A model generated the notes under the pieces. The model saw only the letters and a program-made list of their open reading frames with translations, had not been told where the DNA came from and made no database searches. This document shows positions 36,256 to 48,234 of a DNA stretch of 64,000 bases, piece after piece. Every line of letters begins with the position of its first letter. Position 1 is the first letter of the stretch. Origin of the DNA: Opisthorchis felineus (taxonomy: Eukaryota; Platyhelminthes; Trematoda; Opisthorchiida; Opisthorchiidae). Where the stretch lies: contig SJOL01003041.1 in the NCBI GenBank assembly GCA_004794785.1, positions 1,486 to 65,485 of the forward strand. Reading direction: 5' to 3'. The position numbers were made by a program, and so were the translations under genes.

Positions 36256-36563
36256 TCAAATTCTTGCACTTGCTGGTAGAGGAAAGGCCGATGTGCTTTT
36301 TAGTGAATTTGTTTCGGAGTGAGCCAGGTCAGTCCCGTCATTTTTAAGTGGTGTGTATTCCGAAGAGAATACGTCAATCCAAACTCGCGTACTCAGAATC
36401 GATAAATTCTCCAAGTTGAATAAGTTAGTCAACTGAGTAGATTCTGGGTGAAACAGTTTGATTCTTAGACAGTTGTCTTGATGCATCCGCTGGTTTTGCG
36501 AAGAAGCAAAGCTCGGAGAAATTAGGCGAAAATCCTTCTTTGTTACCCCTTGTTCATTCAATT
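36256..36563 (-). CDS. Candidate exon, unidentified
   Basis: A minus-strand frame of about 101 codons opens right after an acceptor (ttctgatccatag, phase 1) and reads LNEQGVTKKDFRLISPSFAS onward to a stop at 36258-36256. An alternative end is the weak donor GCAA|GTGCAAG. The product is hydrophilic with one Cys. No family is recognised. Confidence 0.25.
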
Positions 36564-37205
36564 CTATGGATCAGAAGTTTATGGAGAGTGATTCCTTTGT
36601 CTGTTGATCTGGTGGCCGTGCCTGGCAATTAAATTGCAAACGTTTCGTTACCAAACGAGCAGACATCATCAGCATCCAACTACACACACGACCACTATAA
36701 AGACAGCTGCGAAGCGAGGCCACAGGGTTTCTTTCCGCTTACTAGTTTTTCTTCAAGATGGAAGGTGCTGTAGTATCTGTTGTACAATGCATGTGAGGCT
36801 TTGATCTATGTGGTTTCCCATTGTTTTTTGGGATGAAACTGGTGTAAATTGCTCTCAAGTTAGCTGAACACTTTTCTCCGTACTTCCTCATTTTCCTTCC
36901 AACTAGACGTACTTTGTCCACCACAATTTCATGACGTCTGTTTTTGGATTTGGTATAAGGAAAAAAGAACGCGAGATGAAGGTCAGTTGTTATGTGGCGA
37001 ATATGGGCTGGTTCTTTGGACACCGTTTAACACGGCAGAGGAAGTAAGTAATTTTCGCATTGGTTCATGTTAAACCATGGAGTTTGCTCAAGCAGTCAGG
37101 GTATGGCGGGATGGAGAAATCACTCTCAGCCATTAAAAGTTTGACGGAAGCATCAGCGTCTCACTGAATACTCACTCAAATCTCTCAAAAAACACCGCCC
37201 TTTAG

Positions 37206-37485
37206 ATTTACTGGTTTGTTGAGTGCACCAGAATTTTCATGCTCCGATCACATGGGGATTTCGCCGTCAGATGTACCAAACCGTGATTTCCATAAAAGTC
37301 GGCCTCCGAAATGCCACCCAGATTTTCGTGGTCCACATATAAACCTCGAAAACTCCTTGGCTTTACCGTATGACTACGCTGATTCTAAATTACTTTCGTC
37401 CGCTTTGCAGTTCTTTGACAGCGTTTGTTCCCGGTGTTCTGGTCAGCAAGCTAAACCCAGTTATTTCGTATGGACCGAGTTTTAG
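37206..37485 (+). CDS. Candidate exon, unidentified
   Basis: A plus-strand frame opens after the acceptor ccgccctttag (phase 2), reading FTGLLSAPEFSCSDHMGISP and on through YADSKLLSSALQFFDSVC to a stop at 37483-37485. Possible donors are TCTG|GTCAGC and TTTC|GTATGG. A second splice-bounded plus frame lies at 37817-37938. Both are weak evidence alone. Confidence 0.2.
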
Positions 37486-38229
37486 GTGCTTCCTCAATAC
37501 ATTCTCAACAATGGAGAAGATAGACTGGTGCTAAGTAGAAGTTCTACTTTAATTTGTTTAATCCTAACAGGCTTCAGATTTTGGAAACTCACAAAAGCAC
37601 TTTTTCAGGAAAAAAGCAAATACAGGTATGGAATGACTGTGTAGGTTGGTAAGTTCAGCCATTTTTGGGATGCATTCGATAGATAACTCTTTAATTCCAA
37701 TAGAGGTGTTGCTTTCAGCCGCGCTATCCGTCACGGTCGAAAGCACTTATGAATACAAAGGGCAACTTGAACTTTACACTTGAAAAGTGCACTCAAGCGA
37801 TCAGCATATGCTTCAGTATCACACTGAAACCACTGTAACATTGGCAGCCTTTGTTTCGCCACGAAAGTCTGCGTTTCATCTCGGCTCCTGTTATCTTGGA
37901 TTCATATTCGTTGTGGAAAGGCTGCAGCGGAGGTTAGGTAGAGCTTCACCGCAGAATAGAAGTTCAATTCACTCCAATCAAAACTTAAACGATAAAGGCT
38001 GGAGGCAAACTAGGCTGAAAATCTGGTGAAACCTAAAGATGTCACTGCACTGATGCGCTACAATCTTCTTGGAAGTTTTGTTTTGTTTAACCAACTTGTT
38101 TAACCAACCCTAGACTCAGTTTATACGAACTTAAGCCATACTTTTCTATCCAATATCAAAAGCATCGTTTTGAAACCTTGAAAGTGAAACATCTGAACGA
38201 GTTCAAATGTTTTTGAGGGAACTGCAGTT

Positions 38230-38400
38230 TCCGATCCCGACCAAAAGCTGCCATCTTGACGTGGCAGTCGGGCTTGAATGTTGCAGTGATCCCGCGGGCT
38301 ACACTGGTTGGAACTTAGTTCCACGAGGTAAAACCACGCCAGAAAGAGCAAGACTAAGACAAACGAAGCCCCGTACTACGGGCTCTCTTTGCTTTGCATG
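38230..38400 (+). repeat. Dispersed repeat, copy 2 of the 3690-4110 family
   Basis: Same orientation and block order as the start of the 3690 copy: gg.agtcgggctt.a.tg, gatcc.gcgggctacactg, then ggaact.agttccac.agg. Non-coding. Confidence 0.6.
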
Positions 38401-38989
38401 ACAGCCATGCACCAAAAGGGTCTCATGGCTGAGCGATTTATTTGTTCAACTTCCCGATAGGATCAGCTGACCACTGGATATTATCGAGGTCGCTAGTTAT
38501 GATGGATCCGAGCAGGCAACGAGTAAAACAGCACACACAATTCCCTCGAACGTGAAATAGTGAAAAATCTAAGGAAAGGTCGAGAGCTCTGGTGAACACT
38601 AGGGAGACGGGGGGGACTTTTGCCGCAGGAAACAGACACGCCCTACACCATCTAATTCGATGGGCTGGCCAAAAAAATTCAGCCGTCAGTGAAATGATAA
38701 GTGAAAAAGACAGTTCAGTATTTCATTGGCAAAAATGCTGATTGAAAATGTGAACGTCCTGGTGTCCTTCAGCACAGCCCCTGGAGACAGTGCATAGGGC
38801 AATGGAATATAAACGTTAAATGCCCGTCGGAATAAGCAGTAGGATACGAAATACCCCTCCCTCTACAACGTGAGGAAGCGCCAACACCGGGCGTTTTGCA
38901 CCCGGGCCTATTTAAGGAAGGTGGAAAACCACTGAATACCTATCTGCCAAAACATTTTGATGGTTTATGAATTAAAGGGGAATTGTCTG

Positions 38990-39310
38990 CAGAATAGAAC
39001 ACACACCTCTGTCTTCAAAAAGGGTACACAAACACTAGAGAAAACATCATGGCATTAGCCTGGTAGCTGTGACATTAAAGATGCTCCCTGGTCTTTATCA
39101 TATCATTTGGAGGCTGACTGAACACAGAACGAGAGGCAGATCCGTGGAAGATCCGTCCTGCGAGAGGATGCATTGATCACGCATTCACCCTCCGACAGAT
39201 TCAGGAGCGGCGACACTGCTTCTCGAAACCAACACTGATAGTCTTTCTTGATTCTGTTTATAGTCGGGTACTGCGGTAGTGTCTGCAGATCATAGGTGTC
39301 ACCCTTAAAT
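38990..39310 (+). mobile_element. RTE-class reverse transcriptase fragment, heavily decayed
   Basis: Across frame changes the plus strand reads SVFKKGTQTLEKTS (family pattern 'P.FKKGD...C.NYRGI'), then a piece matching '..R...R.EQ.GFR.GR.C.DQI.TLRQI.E', here as RTRGRSVEDPSCERMH and IHPPTDSGA, and finally a match to '.P....FLD...AFDSV'. Order and spacing identify the finger domain of an RTE-type RT. The minus frame at 39103-39342 is its shadow. Confidence 0.6.
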
Positions 39311-40689
39311 TTTTTTGCTGCCCTAAAAGCTCTGTGCGCCAACTTTCATGGACATGTGAAAGTCCCCGGCAAGCTCTTGCCTGGATTCACTTCATTCAGT
39401 GGTGCTAGGTGAGACTGTCTTCTTCCCTTTTTCTCTTCATTTCATCACTGACATGATCAGTTCAAACAGCCTCATTCTTCTGAGCTACCGATGTTTCATC
39501 CTATTCATAAAACCAATAAAAACCAGATGAAGAGCCCACAAGTGCAGCAAATCCCTTGGATGAGTTGGTTGCTTCTTAGCGTAGATTGTTGGCTTGTTCG
39601 CCGAGTTCGCTTGGCAACTGATTCACACACTTTTTGTCATCATTCGGAGACACACCATCAGTGCGCGTTTCCTCCCATCGTACTTGGGATCACACAGTCT
39701 ACCTAGGATTAGCTCGTATACGCTACTTGATAGAATATCACACCGCAGACACTCGTAGAGAAAACACAGCCGTTATTTTGCGAATGCCTACGAAAAGCGA
39801 AAGTCTGTCAGCGACGGCAATACACCAGTAGTACATCCTGGATCTTAGTAGTCATACAACCATGAGAGGAGAAAGTCTTGGTAAAGATTGAAAAGAAAAG
39901 GGAAGGGTAGGGATTTTGTACGAAGAAGTCTTATGCCCCTAAGAAAAATGATTACTATAAGGTGTCTACACCCTTGGGCAGCTTTTAAGTAGACAAATCT
40001 GCGTATCGTGCCGAATTGGGGCACCACCAGCGGGATCTATTCGGCATCCTTTATCCGGCATATCGGACACACTGAAGATACCACCGAATTGTGTTCAGGT
40101 TTAACTAGCTTTCTGACAGGTTGGTATGACTACCAGATCGCTGATACGTATTGTTTGTCGTTCCGTTTCATGCAGCGTGATTCGCAGGGGTCAAATAACT
40201 AAATGAACTGTAGCTGTGACCATAGGTCAGCACCGAGTTCTCCTTTGGGTACTCAGCACAAGAAGATTATGTTGCCATGACAACGACGGCAACTCGAGGA
40301 TAAAATGTTGAACTGCTGAATTCGTTGATTGTATGACAAGTTGCCGAGGGGTAAAACAGACTTCGAACCTCGCCAGTGAACCCTCTCAAGTCTGTCGCAC
40401 TCTGGCCTATTCAGAAAAATAACAGCAGGTGCCAGAAGACCTCAGGGGTCACTGTGATGAGTGCAAAACATCCTTTTGCTAGCTGCCATCTTTTCAAGAT
40501 GTACGAGGCTGCCTTGAGGTCACAAAAAACTATTTGGCGGAGTTCTTCAGTAGATATCTACCAGTATATTAGGCGTCCAACGCTCCTAAAATCTCCTGAG
40601 CAACACTGCACATTCGTCTCACTTATTAGGAAGCAGTCACTTGATCGATTACTAATCTGGTGACTTCGGCACCACTTGCAATCTGTCCA
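39311..40689. other. No confirmed gene
   Basis: Plus frames at 39634-39831 and 39993-40202 are open for about 65 codons each and have nearby AG and GT dinucleotides, but their splice phases do not match. The frame at 40376-40663 lies against the CR1/jockey remnant that follows and is not called. Confidence 0.25.
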
Positions 40690-41130
40690 CATTTCCAAAG
40701 CCTGGGATTACTACTTAAAGCTGCATGTCATTGGAACAACTGAAGTAATCCAAGTGAATAGCTTCTGGGAGATCGCTGATCAATAATTTGATTAGTTCAG
40801 ATCCTAAAACAGAGCCCGTTGGCATACCAGTGGTCATTTAGACCGGCGTCATATAACCTTCCGGGAAATCAATAACTTATTAGTGGAGCCTCCGCGTGAC
40901 ACCAACCTTCCGAAGCTTGTGGAGGAGCCACTGACGCGGAGTCCTGTCGAAGGTTTTACTAAAGCTAACGAGCAACTTCTAGACGACAATCAACACCTAG
41001 TGAATTCGATCATTCTTCCTTAGTCACAAGCAGGTAGGAGACATGAAAGCGTCCCTTTTGAAAGCCGCACTGCACAGAGAACGTAACTCCAAGTTCATCT
41101 AGGTGTAGTTGTGGTAACTTTCCATAATAA
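40690..41130 (-). mobile_element. CR1/jockey-class reverse transcriptase, palm region, degenerate
   Basis: The minus strand reads FSKTFDRTPRQWLLHKLRKV (family pattern 'DF.KAFD.VPH..LL.KL...G'), then GMPTGSVLGSEL ('GVPQGSVLGP.LF') and SDLPEAIHLDYFSCSNDMQL ('NDLP......YADD..L'). Stops interrupt it and YADD has become CSND, so it is dead. Together with 12950-13700 it shows that this class inserted more than once. Confidence 0.8.
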
Positions 41131-41356
41131 GATAAACATTTAGGGTCAACTGCTTGCTGCATGGTGTCAAACTAATAATCCAGAGTCAACATTATCATAC
41201 CTCAGACTAGGTGTATAATTTTGGTCTCTCTCAAGATTAGTTGGGAGTTAGGTGTAAGTAATACCACCAAGTTGGAGTTTCAGTGACCTATGAAGCTTTC
41301 ATGGAACAAGAACGGTGTAAGTATTCTATAGGCTGAGCTAAATCTAAAAAGCTCAC

Positions 41357-41518
41357 CAGAGTGTAGTTAGATCCCCCAGCTAGGCACTTTTCTGACTCAG
41401 CGTTACCCGAGGCCGCTGCGGTCCAGCTTGGCTGAACACCTGAGCAAAAAATGTCCACCGTGAAACTACCGAATGTCTTATTGTAACTCAAATCAACAGA
41501 CTGAAAGTGATTTGAAGC
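41357..41518 (-). CDS. Candidate internal exon, unidentified extracellular-type
   Basis: A 162-nt (54-codon) phase 0-0 exon on the minus strand with acceptor taatcacttccag and near-consensus donor CTG|GTGAGC. It reads ASNHFQSVDLSYNKTFGSFT and later EKCLAGGSNYTL, with two Cys and two N-glycosylation-type sequons (NKT, NYT). Both splice signals are good but partner exons are unproven. Confidence 0.25.
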
Positions 41519-43849
41519 CTGGAAGTGATTAACCCACAAGGCGAATGAAGTAAAAATTTTCTCATTATTTTTTCACAGTACATCAGGGATAATTTCGGTC
41601 ACAGGGAGTACCGAAGACTAGAAGTTATCAGGGGTTGCGAAAACGTTTTTCATCGATTCTTTAGTTCGGTAGATTCGCATAGCGCTTAACATCTACTTTG
41701 ATCCATCATAGGCACTGCGAAATACGTGGAACATACTTCACCTAAGGGAAGGTTGACAATTCATGATATTTTAATGCGAACACGACTGAATGTGCAAAAA
41801 AAACCTGGGTGTTCACGACACCTAAGAGCAGTGACGGTCCTAAAGTAACCACTGGATTTAAAAAAGGACCACTCACATTTTACTGCATTCCTGAACTACT
41901 GTGTCAGCTAAACTCAGCAGACACTTGCATCGACTTTTTTGTCACCAGACGACGCTAATCTGTGAAGGCCAGTTGTAAGGCTTCCAATCATTCGAGGTAG
42001 TAGAAGGTTAACAGGCTGCGGCTAATTGCATAAGGGGTGGTGTATCTCTTTGGCTTTTCCGTAAAAGTCATCAGAAATTGGTTTCGTTCCACCTGGGTCT
42101 TTTAGGTTAGAGTTACAATTCATCGTAGAAAATAACCAAACTACGTGGCTTGTCTCTCTTCAGTCATATACGAATAACTGTTTATTCGTCTTACTCTGGT
42201 AAAACCAGTTATCCTGCAGGTTCAAGAGATCTGAAAGGGCGCTTCACACAAAACATGAACAGTTATACCGTGCCGTACTGACTAGCGATAACAGGTGGAC
42301 GCGACGCACTTCTGCGGCCATGTCGAGAACGAATCTGTACCTTGTCTAATTAGGTAAATCAGAGCGACTCATCCAGACGGCAAACTAGGTGACTTCCCAA
42401 TAATGCTTGATATTTTTCCCGCAAGTCTGTTGAGTATTCCCATGCAGTTACCTCAGGACTTAATGATGTAATGCATCAACCGAGGTTTGCTTATTATTGT
42501 AGTGTCGGGTCATTAGGTCCGGCAACTTTGCCCACGGACAAGCCACTCAGTGACAAAAAATGTCTATTGGACCTCCTTTCACGCCATGCGGACTGTACTC
42601 AGCCGTTGGGATCCACCAACCAATCAGGCAAAGTGCAACTGTTGGAGTTTGTCGGTTCCACTTAGCTACCATCCTTAGCCGCGGTTAGTACAAGCAGATC
42701 CACTCATCCGCCGCACTGTGAATGACCTAGGTGGCTCATGTACTCGAATTTTCCCATCACGACAGTTACAGCGTGATGGCACACGTGTCCAGGGCATATA
42801 GATTGCGAAACCTACCCTGGTTTGTACATGGGACGGAAGTGCATGCGTTGTGCATCCACGCTATGCGAAAAGTGGATGCTCCGGTGTGTGAACTCACTGC
42901 TCATGGACCATGGAGACGTGAGCAGCATCGCGGTCAAGTTTGCGCGCTTAAAAACGGCAGGTTTCCACTTAGTGATAATGCTGTGCCAGTTGCACAAACA
43001 ACTAATATTATCATTCCTACGCTTGATCTAGCTGCCAAACCAACAAAAGTTCGGTGCTTGTTCCGTTTTACTGAATTCCGTTCATCCACATTTGTGACCC
43101 GTATTAAAAGTTGAGTTTAAAGAACAACTCATCTTAGACAGTGAACGGCTAAATGAAAGAAGGAAAGATCAGAAATTGATTCAGGTGGATTTGATTGGGA
43201 AACCCGGTGACGCAGTTCTGGTGCTTTGCGTATCCTAACAATCACACTTGGCGTGTTCCGTGCCCAATGCAAGAAAGCATATATATGTTTGTTCATCACA
43301 GATAAATTAATTCGTTCAATCGAATTACTGGGCTAGACTTCAGACCTTTAAGTCAGTTTGTGACCTTAATGCAACCAAATGTTGTTTCCCATATCAGTCA
43401 GCTTACAGCAGTAGTACCAGAACTGGCACAGCATGCGCTTTTTGGAGACAGTGAGAACAGTGAAAGCGCCCAATTATTTGAAGCCATTCCAGCCCGAATT
43501 CATACGGCTGCTGTTTCAACTACTTAACTTCTTGAAACCGACTCATTTTTTGCAGAAATAGTCATCATTCCCCCCATTGACCCGTGAGGATTTCTGACAT
43601 ATTCCTGTGTATCCGCCTTCGACCACTAAGTTGCTGCCAGTGGAATCCAGGAACGAGTAATTATGCTGGTAGGAAAGAAATGCCAAACAATATGTGTAAA
43701 GCATGCGTCTTGAGGCAAGCCAGTTGTCCAGTCAAAGGGTCCAATGCGGGTTTAAACAATGATTCTGTTGTTTACTAGCTAGCGCCTTAGTCGTTAGCTT
43801 TTCTCGAGCTAATTGTATAACTCGTTTCAAGCCAAATACCATATTTGCA
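41519..43849. other. Unassigned sequence
   Basis: Plus-strand frames at 42461-42665 (acceptor gcagttacctcag) and 42731-43114 (127 codons) are open but have no recognisable domain. The second looks GC-richer than its surroundings and may be part of a repeat. Confidence 0.2.
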
Positions 43850-44125
43850 TATCAGTTTGCTTTCCACGGGAGACCCAGCTGAACCCCCGCTTATGATGTT
43901 CTTCTTCATCTGAATAAGCTTTTTCAGGCTACCTCATGTTTAAGTTGGTACGGTATTCGAGATATCGCAATATATTGCATGGACGTAATGCGCTATTCGT
44001 ATTATTGCTGAAGGCTTTTGGACAGCCCACGACCAGCTTCACCCTTCTTGGGGCTCATCATGTAGGCGCAGTCCCTGGTCGTGGGCTGTCAAAGAGTCTT
44101 CAGCTACCTTATGAGCAGTGTGTTA
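43850..44125 (+). repeat. Dispersed repeat R1, longest copy, with an internal inverted repeat
   Basis: Carries the R1 blocks (gagacccagctgaa, catgtttaagttggtacgg, gatatcgcaatat, gacgtaatgcgc). At 44021-44034 and 44077-44090 it contains a perfect 14-bp inverted repeat (gacagcccacgacc / ggtcgtgggctgtc) around a 42-bp loop. It ends with gtcttcagctaccttatgag as in the 21690 copy. Confidence 0.7.
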
Positions 44126-44284
44126 CGTCATCTAAAGCCAGTTTATTTCTCCACTTTCTAACAAACTTCCCCGTCTTCGTTTTAACGAGCGACTCAAATG
44201 GATTTCTTGTCTAGTATATTCTTCAACTGAGTGTGCTGCACGCCAAAATAATTTCAAAAAACGGTATTTCACAACTTACGTATA

Positions 44285-44500
44285 ACTTTATGTTCGAGTG
44301 GAACATACGGTTGATGGAAACTCGTGGACTGCGACTACACGATGAGGCTCAAAAAGGATTAAACCGATAGTAAGATGTTGAAAAGCTTTCCGTAGTCGTA
44401 TAAATGCCAAGAAAATATACTTCGATAGCTCCGTGTGTTTGATAAGTACTCTTGAGATTATAACCGAGTATGCATGATCTACCAAACAACCATCTGTCAC
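44285..44500 (-). mobile_element. RTE-class reverse transcriptase remnant
   Basis: The minus frame reads GCLVDHAYSVIISRVLIKHT then YIFLAFIRLRKAFQHL. This matches the RTE block 'GC.D..Y....L...R....L...FID..KAFDS.' in which the first catalytic Asp residues have become Arg and Gln. It is a dead fragment. Confidence 0.55.
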
Positions 44501-44999
44501 TCAGTTAGTTCTATGATTCTGTTTTTCCGTTCCTTATAGATTCTGATGAAGGAAATCATGCGGTACAGGAAATTCTCCGTTTTGGTATTGGGCATTATAG
44601 CCGTTGACAACGTCACGATCACGGACATGCGGGATCAAGTTATTTCTCACGAGTATGCTGTCTCATTTGAATAATAATGATACAATTTTTCCCCATTTTC
44701 TGAGGTATTGGTCCACGTTTTGGGACGCTGGATTTCGTGCCCTAAGTGCACTTTCCGTAGATCTTTCCTCGACTTGATTGAATGATTACCAAAGTAGATT
44801 TCTTTGCTTTGCACTCTCATAACATTTTCAAATGTGTGACTGAAGGGAAGGTGGGCACAATATTTCTTATTTAATTACAGTCAGGATATGAATGTTTTTT
44901 TACAGTCTCTTTTGACTTATGCATTTTTTTGAACAACATGTACAAATTACCAGAAGGATGATTGGAATTCACTCTGAAGGCTTTCGGATGGGATCCGAA

Positions 45000-45299
45000 C
45001 CATTATCGTCGCATGGCACAACTGATGAAGTTCAGAAAATGGAAAGTTTTTGACATTATCAGGAAGGAGGGTTCAATCCCAAGAGGGTAAACAGAAATAA
45101 TACTTGGTCTGGCCAGTACACCAATTTTCACGGCTCCATGGATATCAAGTACAAATGGAACCTTGTGAAGTGCCTGGCCCACAGAGCCCCATAGGACGAC
45201 AAACTGGATGTTGGACTGCAAGTCAGCCGGAGTAATTTCATGGAGATTGGTTACCCGGACCAGTTCGTACGACGGCATTTGAGCCAAAATCTAGTAAAA
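45000..45299 (-). CDS. Candidate exon, unidentified
   Basis: Right after an acceptor with a T-rich tract (atcttttttactag, phase 0) the minus strand is open for about 98 codons: ILAQMPSYELVRVTNLHEIT, then QSNIQFVVLWGSVGQALHKV, to a stop near 45003. Candidate donors (GGT|GTACTG, GCC|GTGAAA) lie inside. It looks globular with beta-type hydrophobic strands. No family is recognised and neighbours are uncertain. Confidence 0.25.
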
Positions 45300-45529
45300 A
45301 AGATTATAACCAAACACTAGCGAAAGCAGTCCATATACATTCAGCTGCCATTTGACAACAACACCGCCTCAGAAAAGGTGACCCGTTGCGTGACTGCCTG
45401 CCTAAGGCAAAATTTCAAGGAAGCACAACTGATATAACAGTTCAGCAGCGGCGGACTGCTCAATACGAACCTCAAGAATGAAGTGCTGGTTTACGATTTC
45501 TCTGTAAATATATGTTCGATGGTTTGCAG

Positions 45530-45670
45530 ATGTGTGCGTCGAATGACACTACGCTTATCTTGGAGAATCAAGGAGCACTTCTTTATTCGCAAGAAAACTG
45601 GGGCAGTCAAACACGTGACAAATGCTATTATCTGCTTGATACAGACAACCATATCTATAACCGTTCAGCT
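45530..45670 (+). CDS. Candidate exon resembling the start of a C-type lectin domain
   Basis: An acceptor (gttcgatggtttgcag) precedes 47 open codons that read MCASNDTTLILENQGALL, then SQENWGSQTRDKCYYLLDTD. ENW followed by KCYYL recalls the first loop of C-type lectin domains ('W....GSCYYF'). A weak donor (GCT|GTAGCA) ends it just before the SINE. The match is short and could be chance; it gains weight only if linked to 48114-48234. Confidence 0.2.
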
Positions 45671-45689
45671 GTAGCACCCTTCCTCTGCC

Positions 45690-45850
45690 TAAGTGCTATG
45701 TCACCAGAAGGAAGCACGAGGGCTTGGATACTGCCAGGTTGCCTAAGCCTAGACAGGGGAAGTCGAGATGCAGAGGTTGGGTTCGAACCACGGACCTTCC
45801 GGTCAGTAAATTCGCGCTCTCACCACTGAGCCATCTCATCCCAACCATAC
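45690..45850 (-). repeat. tRNA-derived SINE, well preserved
   Basis: The minus strand reads gatggctcagtggtgagagc (A box TGGCTCAGTGG) and, about 30 bp on, ccgtggttcgaacccaacct (B box GGTTCGAACCC), followed by a tRNA-unrelated body (ggcaacctggcag, ctcgtgcttccttctg). The same body occurs at 55762-55905 and 59085-59225, so this is a true SINE family and not a tRNA gene. Confidence 0.8.
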
Positions 45851-48113
45851 CTAGCCGACCAAGTGATTCAGCGTAATCTGTCGAGTACCGGAAAACGGTT
45901 GAACGCCATTCGCCAAGGAATGCTGAAGAGATCACCATTCAACTAGGTGACCCATCCATTTGCCCGCAAAAGAAACGCGGGAAATCTCTGACATTACGTT
46001 GGCCTACAAATCAAGCGCCCTCATCACTGAGCAGATAGTATGGCGGTTTTTATAAGTGTAGTAAAGCAACACCTTATGTTAGTTAAACCTAGTTCACTAC
46101 TTTACCGCTATGCTTTCCCAATGAGATGCAACTGCAAACAATCGTTCTCAAACTTGTGTATGTCCTTATTGAAAAGGAGATTTTCTATAAATACAGTAGC
46201 AACGGCATACTCTTGCATTACCATCATTGGTTCATCAGGCTCCTTGAGAGCTGCTTAGGACACTCAACACTGGATCTAAGCCAAGAAAAGACGGTTCCTT
46301 TTTAAAATCAATTAGCGCTATTCATTAACCTGTTCAAAAATAGGGTTTCATCCAATTGGAAGGGAGTTTTCACTTGTAAAGTCTCATATGTAGAGAGAAC
46401 AAAAATTCAGTATGCTTTGTAACGCGTCTTCTCACTGTTTTGTATGCAGCCCGCTTCACCTTATTTTGTGCACTAAACCACGCTTTTGTCAACGATAATT
46501 TAGTACTCCATGGATTCTAAATGAATCCTTTGAAGACATGAAAATATGCTCGCAAAACTTCACCCGACTTGCACGGAGCAGCGTCATTAAGTGTCATTTC
46601 GACTTCCTTCGGTCCAAAAAGTTATTCAAATGAGGGTGATCATCATGGAGAGGTTGTTCCTGCCTTCTAAACTACCTCCCTGGATTTATTCGGCAAACAT
46701 AAGAAGTTCCACTTTCCACATAGCTGGTTTAATCGATTCCGCATGAAACCTTGGTTATTTTTAAACGTATTCTATCTGACTTTAGGACCTTGTGGCCTGA
46801 TAGTCAGACCGACACTAACTCCAAAGCGTATTATATAGAAAATATGTCGCATTACTGAGGCTCTTGACAAAGACGGACATTACGTATCCATCAAACAAAC
46901 TTTATTGTACTTCCGGCAAGTTTAGATGTTTCTTCCTATGGTAGATTCCACGTCAGGACTTACAGCTTCGTGTAGCCTAACTGGTCTTGCTACCGGAATA
47001 ATCAGGCGCTTTGTTTCAAGCGAGTGAAACTTTCTCCTTCAGGCAAACAACAAGTATAATCAGATCATTCTCAGTATTTATATCCGGCTTCTATGGTATG
47101 ATGAAACACAACACAGATGCACTGGACTAATACAGGAAGTATCTGAGGTGGTGTTTGTTGTTCTACTTACTTGCTACTTACTTTCCTTTGTTGAGACTGG
47201 CTCCTGTGAGAGGATGAGTAAGCTTTGGTGATTTCAAGAAGCAGGTTTGCATGTATTGGGATCCAGTTCTAAACTCGATGGCGAACACCATAAGCCGGTC
47301 GTAGACCCATGCGTTCCACACCCGTGGTGACGGTTCCAATCCTAGCTAACTACTCAAGTGGTATCGCCTTTCAGGAAGGGGCGGGGGTGGCAGCAATTAA
47401 GTGGTTGATTGATTCAGTTGTCTCACCTAGAAGTAGTCACCAAGATAAATGTCTGCATTTGAGTTCGTCGACTAGTTGCCATGTCTTGAGTTAAATGAAC
47501 CTCTAAGTCTGCCTTTGGAATGACCCATGACTTATGGTCTATGGCGAAACGGTCCGGGGTAAATTTTACCCCAGGCGAAGTTACTATCTGCCAACAAAGC
47601 GCACAACGTTTATTGTTTTACAGGCATCTCCACAACTCATCAAATACCGTGTGAAAATACGTAAACCCACTAAGGTTTGATGGTGTGATACTCGTTTTCA
47701 CATCAAAGAGATTTTTTCGTCGGATTTTATGAGCTATCGAATCAGGCTATCCCGCACAAGCACTTTCGGCTCATAGTTGGTCAACCCGGTAAAGTTTTTT
47801 TCATTCTAGAAACTCGGTTCACGTCTGGTACAGTAGTGCTCGACCGATACTGCCCCAGAAAAAGCTGCTATAGCTGTGATGATGATGATGAACAACATTA
47901 GTCCCTGTCCACTCATTTCATTCGAAAACTTCTGAGAAAACCGGATGAACCTAAGGAGTTGAAACGTACTTGTTCTCTTATTCAGCCTTGAAGAAACGCA
48001 TCGACCAAAAGTCATCTTCATCCTCTGCAAGCTTCCCATTCTTTGATTACATGCGGAATTGTTTCTAAACTCTTTATCGATTAAAACTGCTACACATTTT
48101 TTCTTGCTTTCAG
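45851..48113. other. Unassigned sequence
   Basis: A second partial SINE head may lie near 45985-46035. A 141-codon minus frame (47806-48231) includes a hydrophobic start-like stretch, MSGQGLMLFIIIITAIAAFS, made partly by an ATG/CAT microsatellite at 47876-47891. I do not call it as a gene. A short plus-strand piece at 47623-47673 has an acceptor (attgttttacag). Confidence 0.2.
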
Positions 48114-48234
48114 TAACTTTGAAAACTTCCAGGTTTTCGATCCAAATAAGTGCTTCTACTTCCACGCGAATCATCAATACTGGTCCGTGGACGATTGCAC
48201 CGAGCGCACTCCGACAATTTGCAGTATACACTGA
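48114..48234 (+). CDS. Candidate terminal exon with C-type lectin-like end
   Basis: Behind a strong acceptor (cacattttttcttgctttcag, phase 2) the plus strand reads NFENFQVFDPNKCFYFHANH and QYWSVDDCTERTPTICSIH, then a TGA. The last part fits the C-terminal pattern of C-type lectin domains, 'C......W.D..C.....FIC', with the expected Cys spacing. Such domains bind sugars or proteins outside the cell. The rest of the domain would be upstream (see 45530-45670) and was not assembled. GCA|GTATAC inside the exon is an alternative donor. Confidence 0.3.

Noticed and set aside
39103..39342. 79-codon minus frame
   Set aside because: Antisense shadow of a decayed RTE reverse transcriptase on the plus strand.
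43936..44214. 92-codon plus frame
   Set aside because: Lies largely within repeat R1, whose other copies do not preserve the frame.
47806..48231. 141-codon minus frame with a signal-peptide-like stretch
   Set aside because: Part of the hydrophobic run is an ATG/CAT microsatellite, and the frame overlaps a more specific plus-strand lectin-like exon. It could still be a first exon, but evidence is thin.
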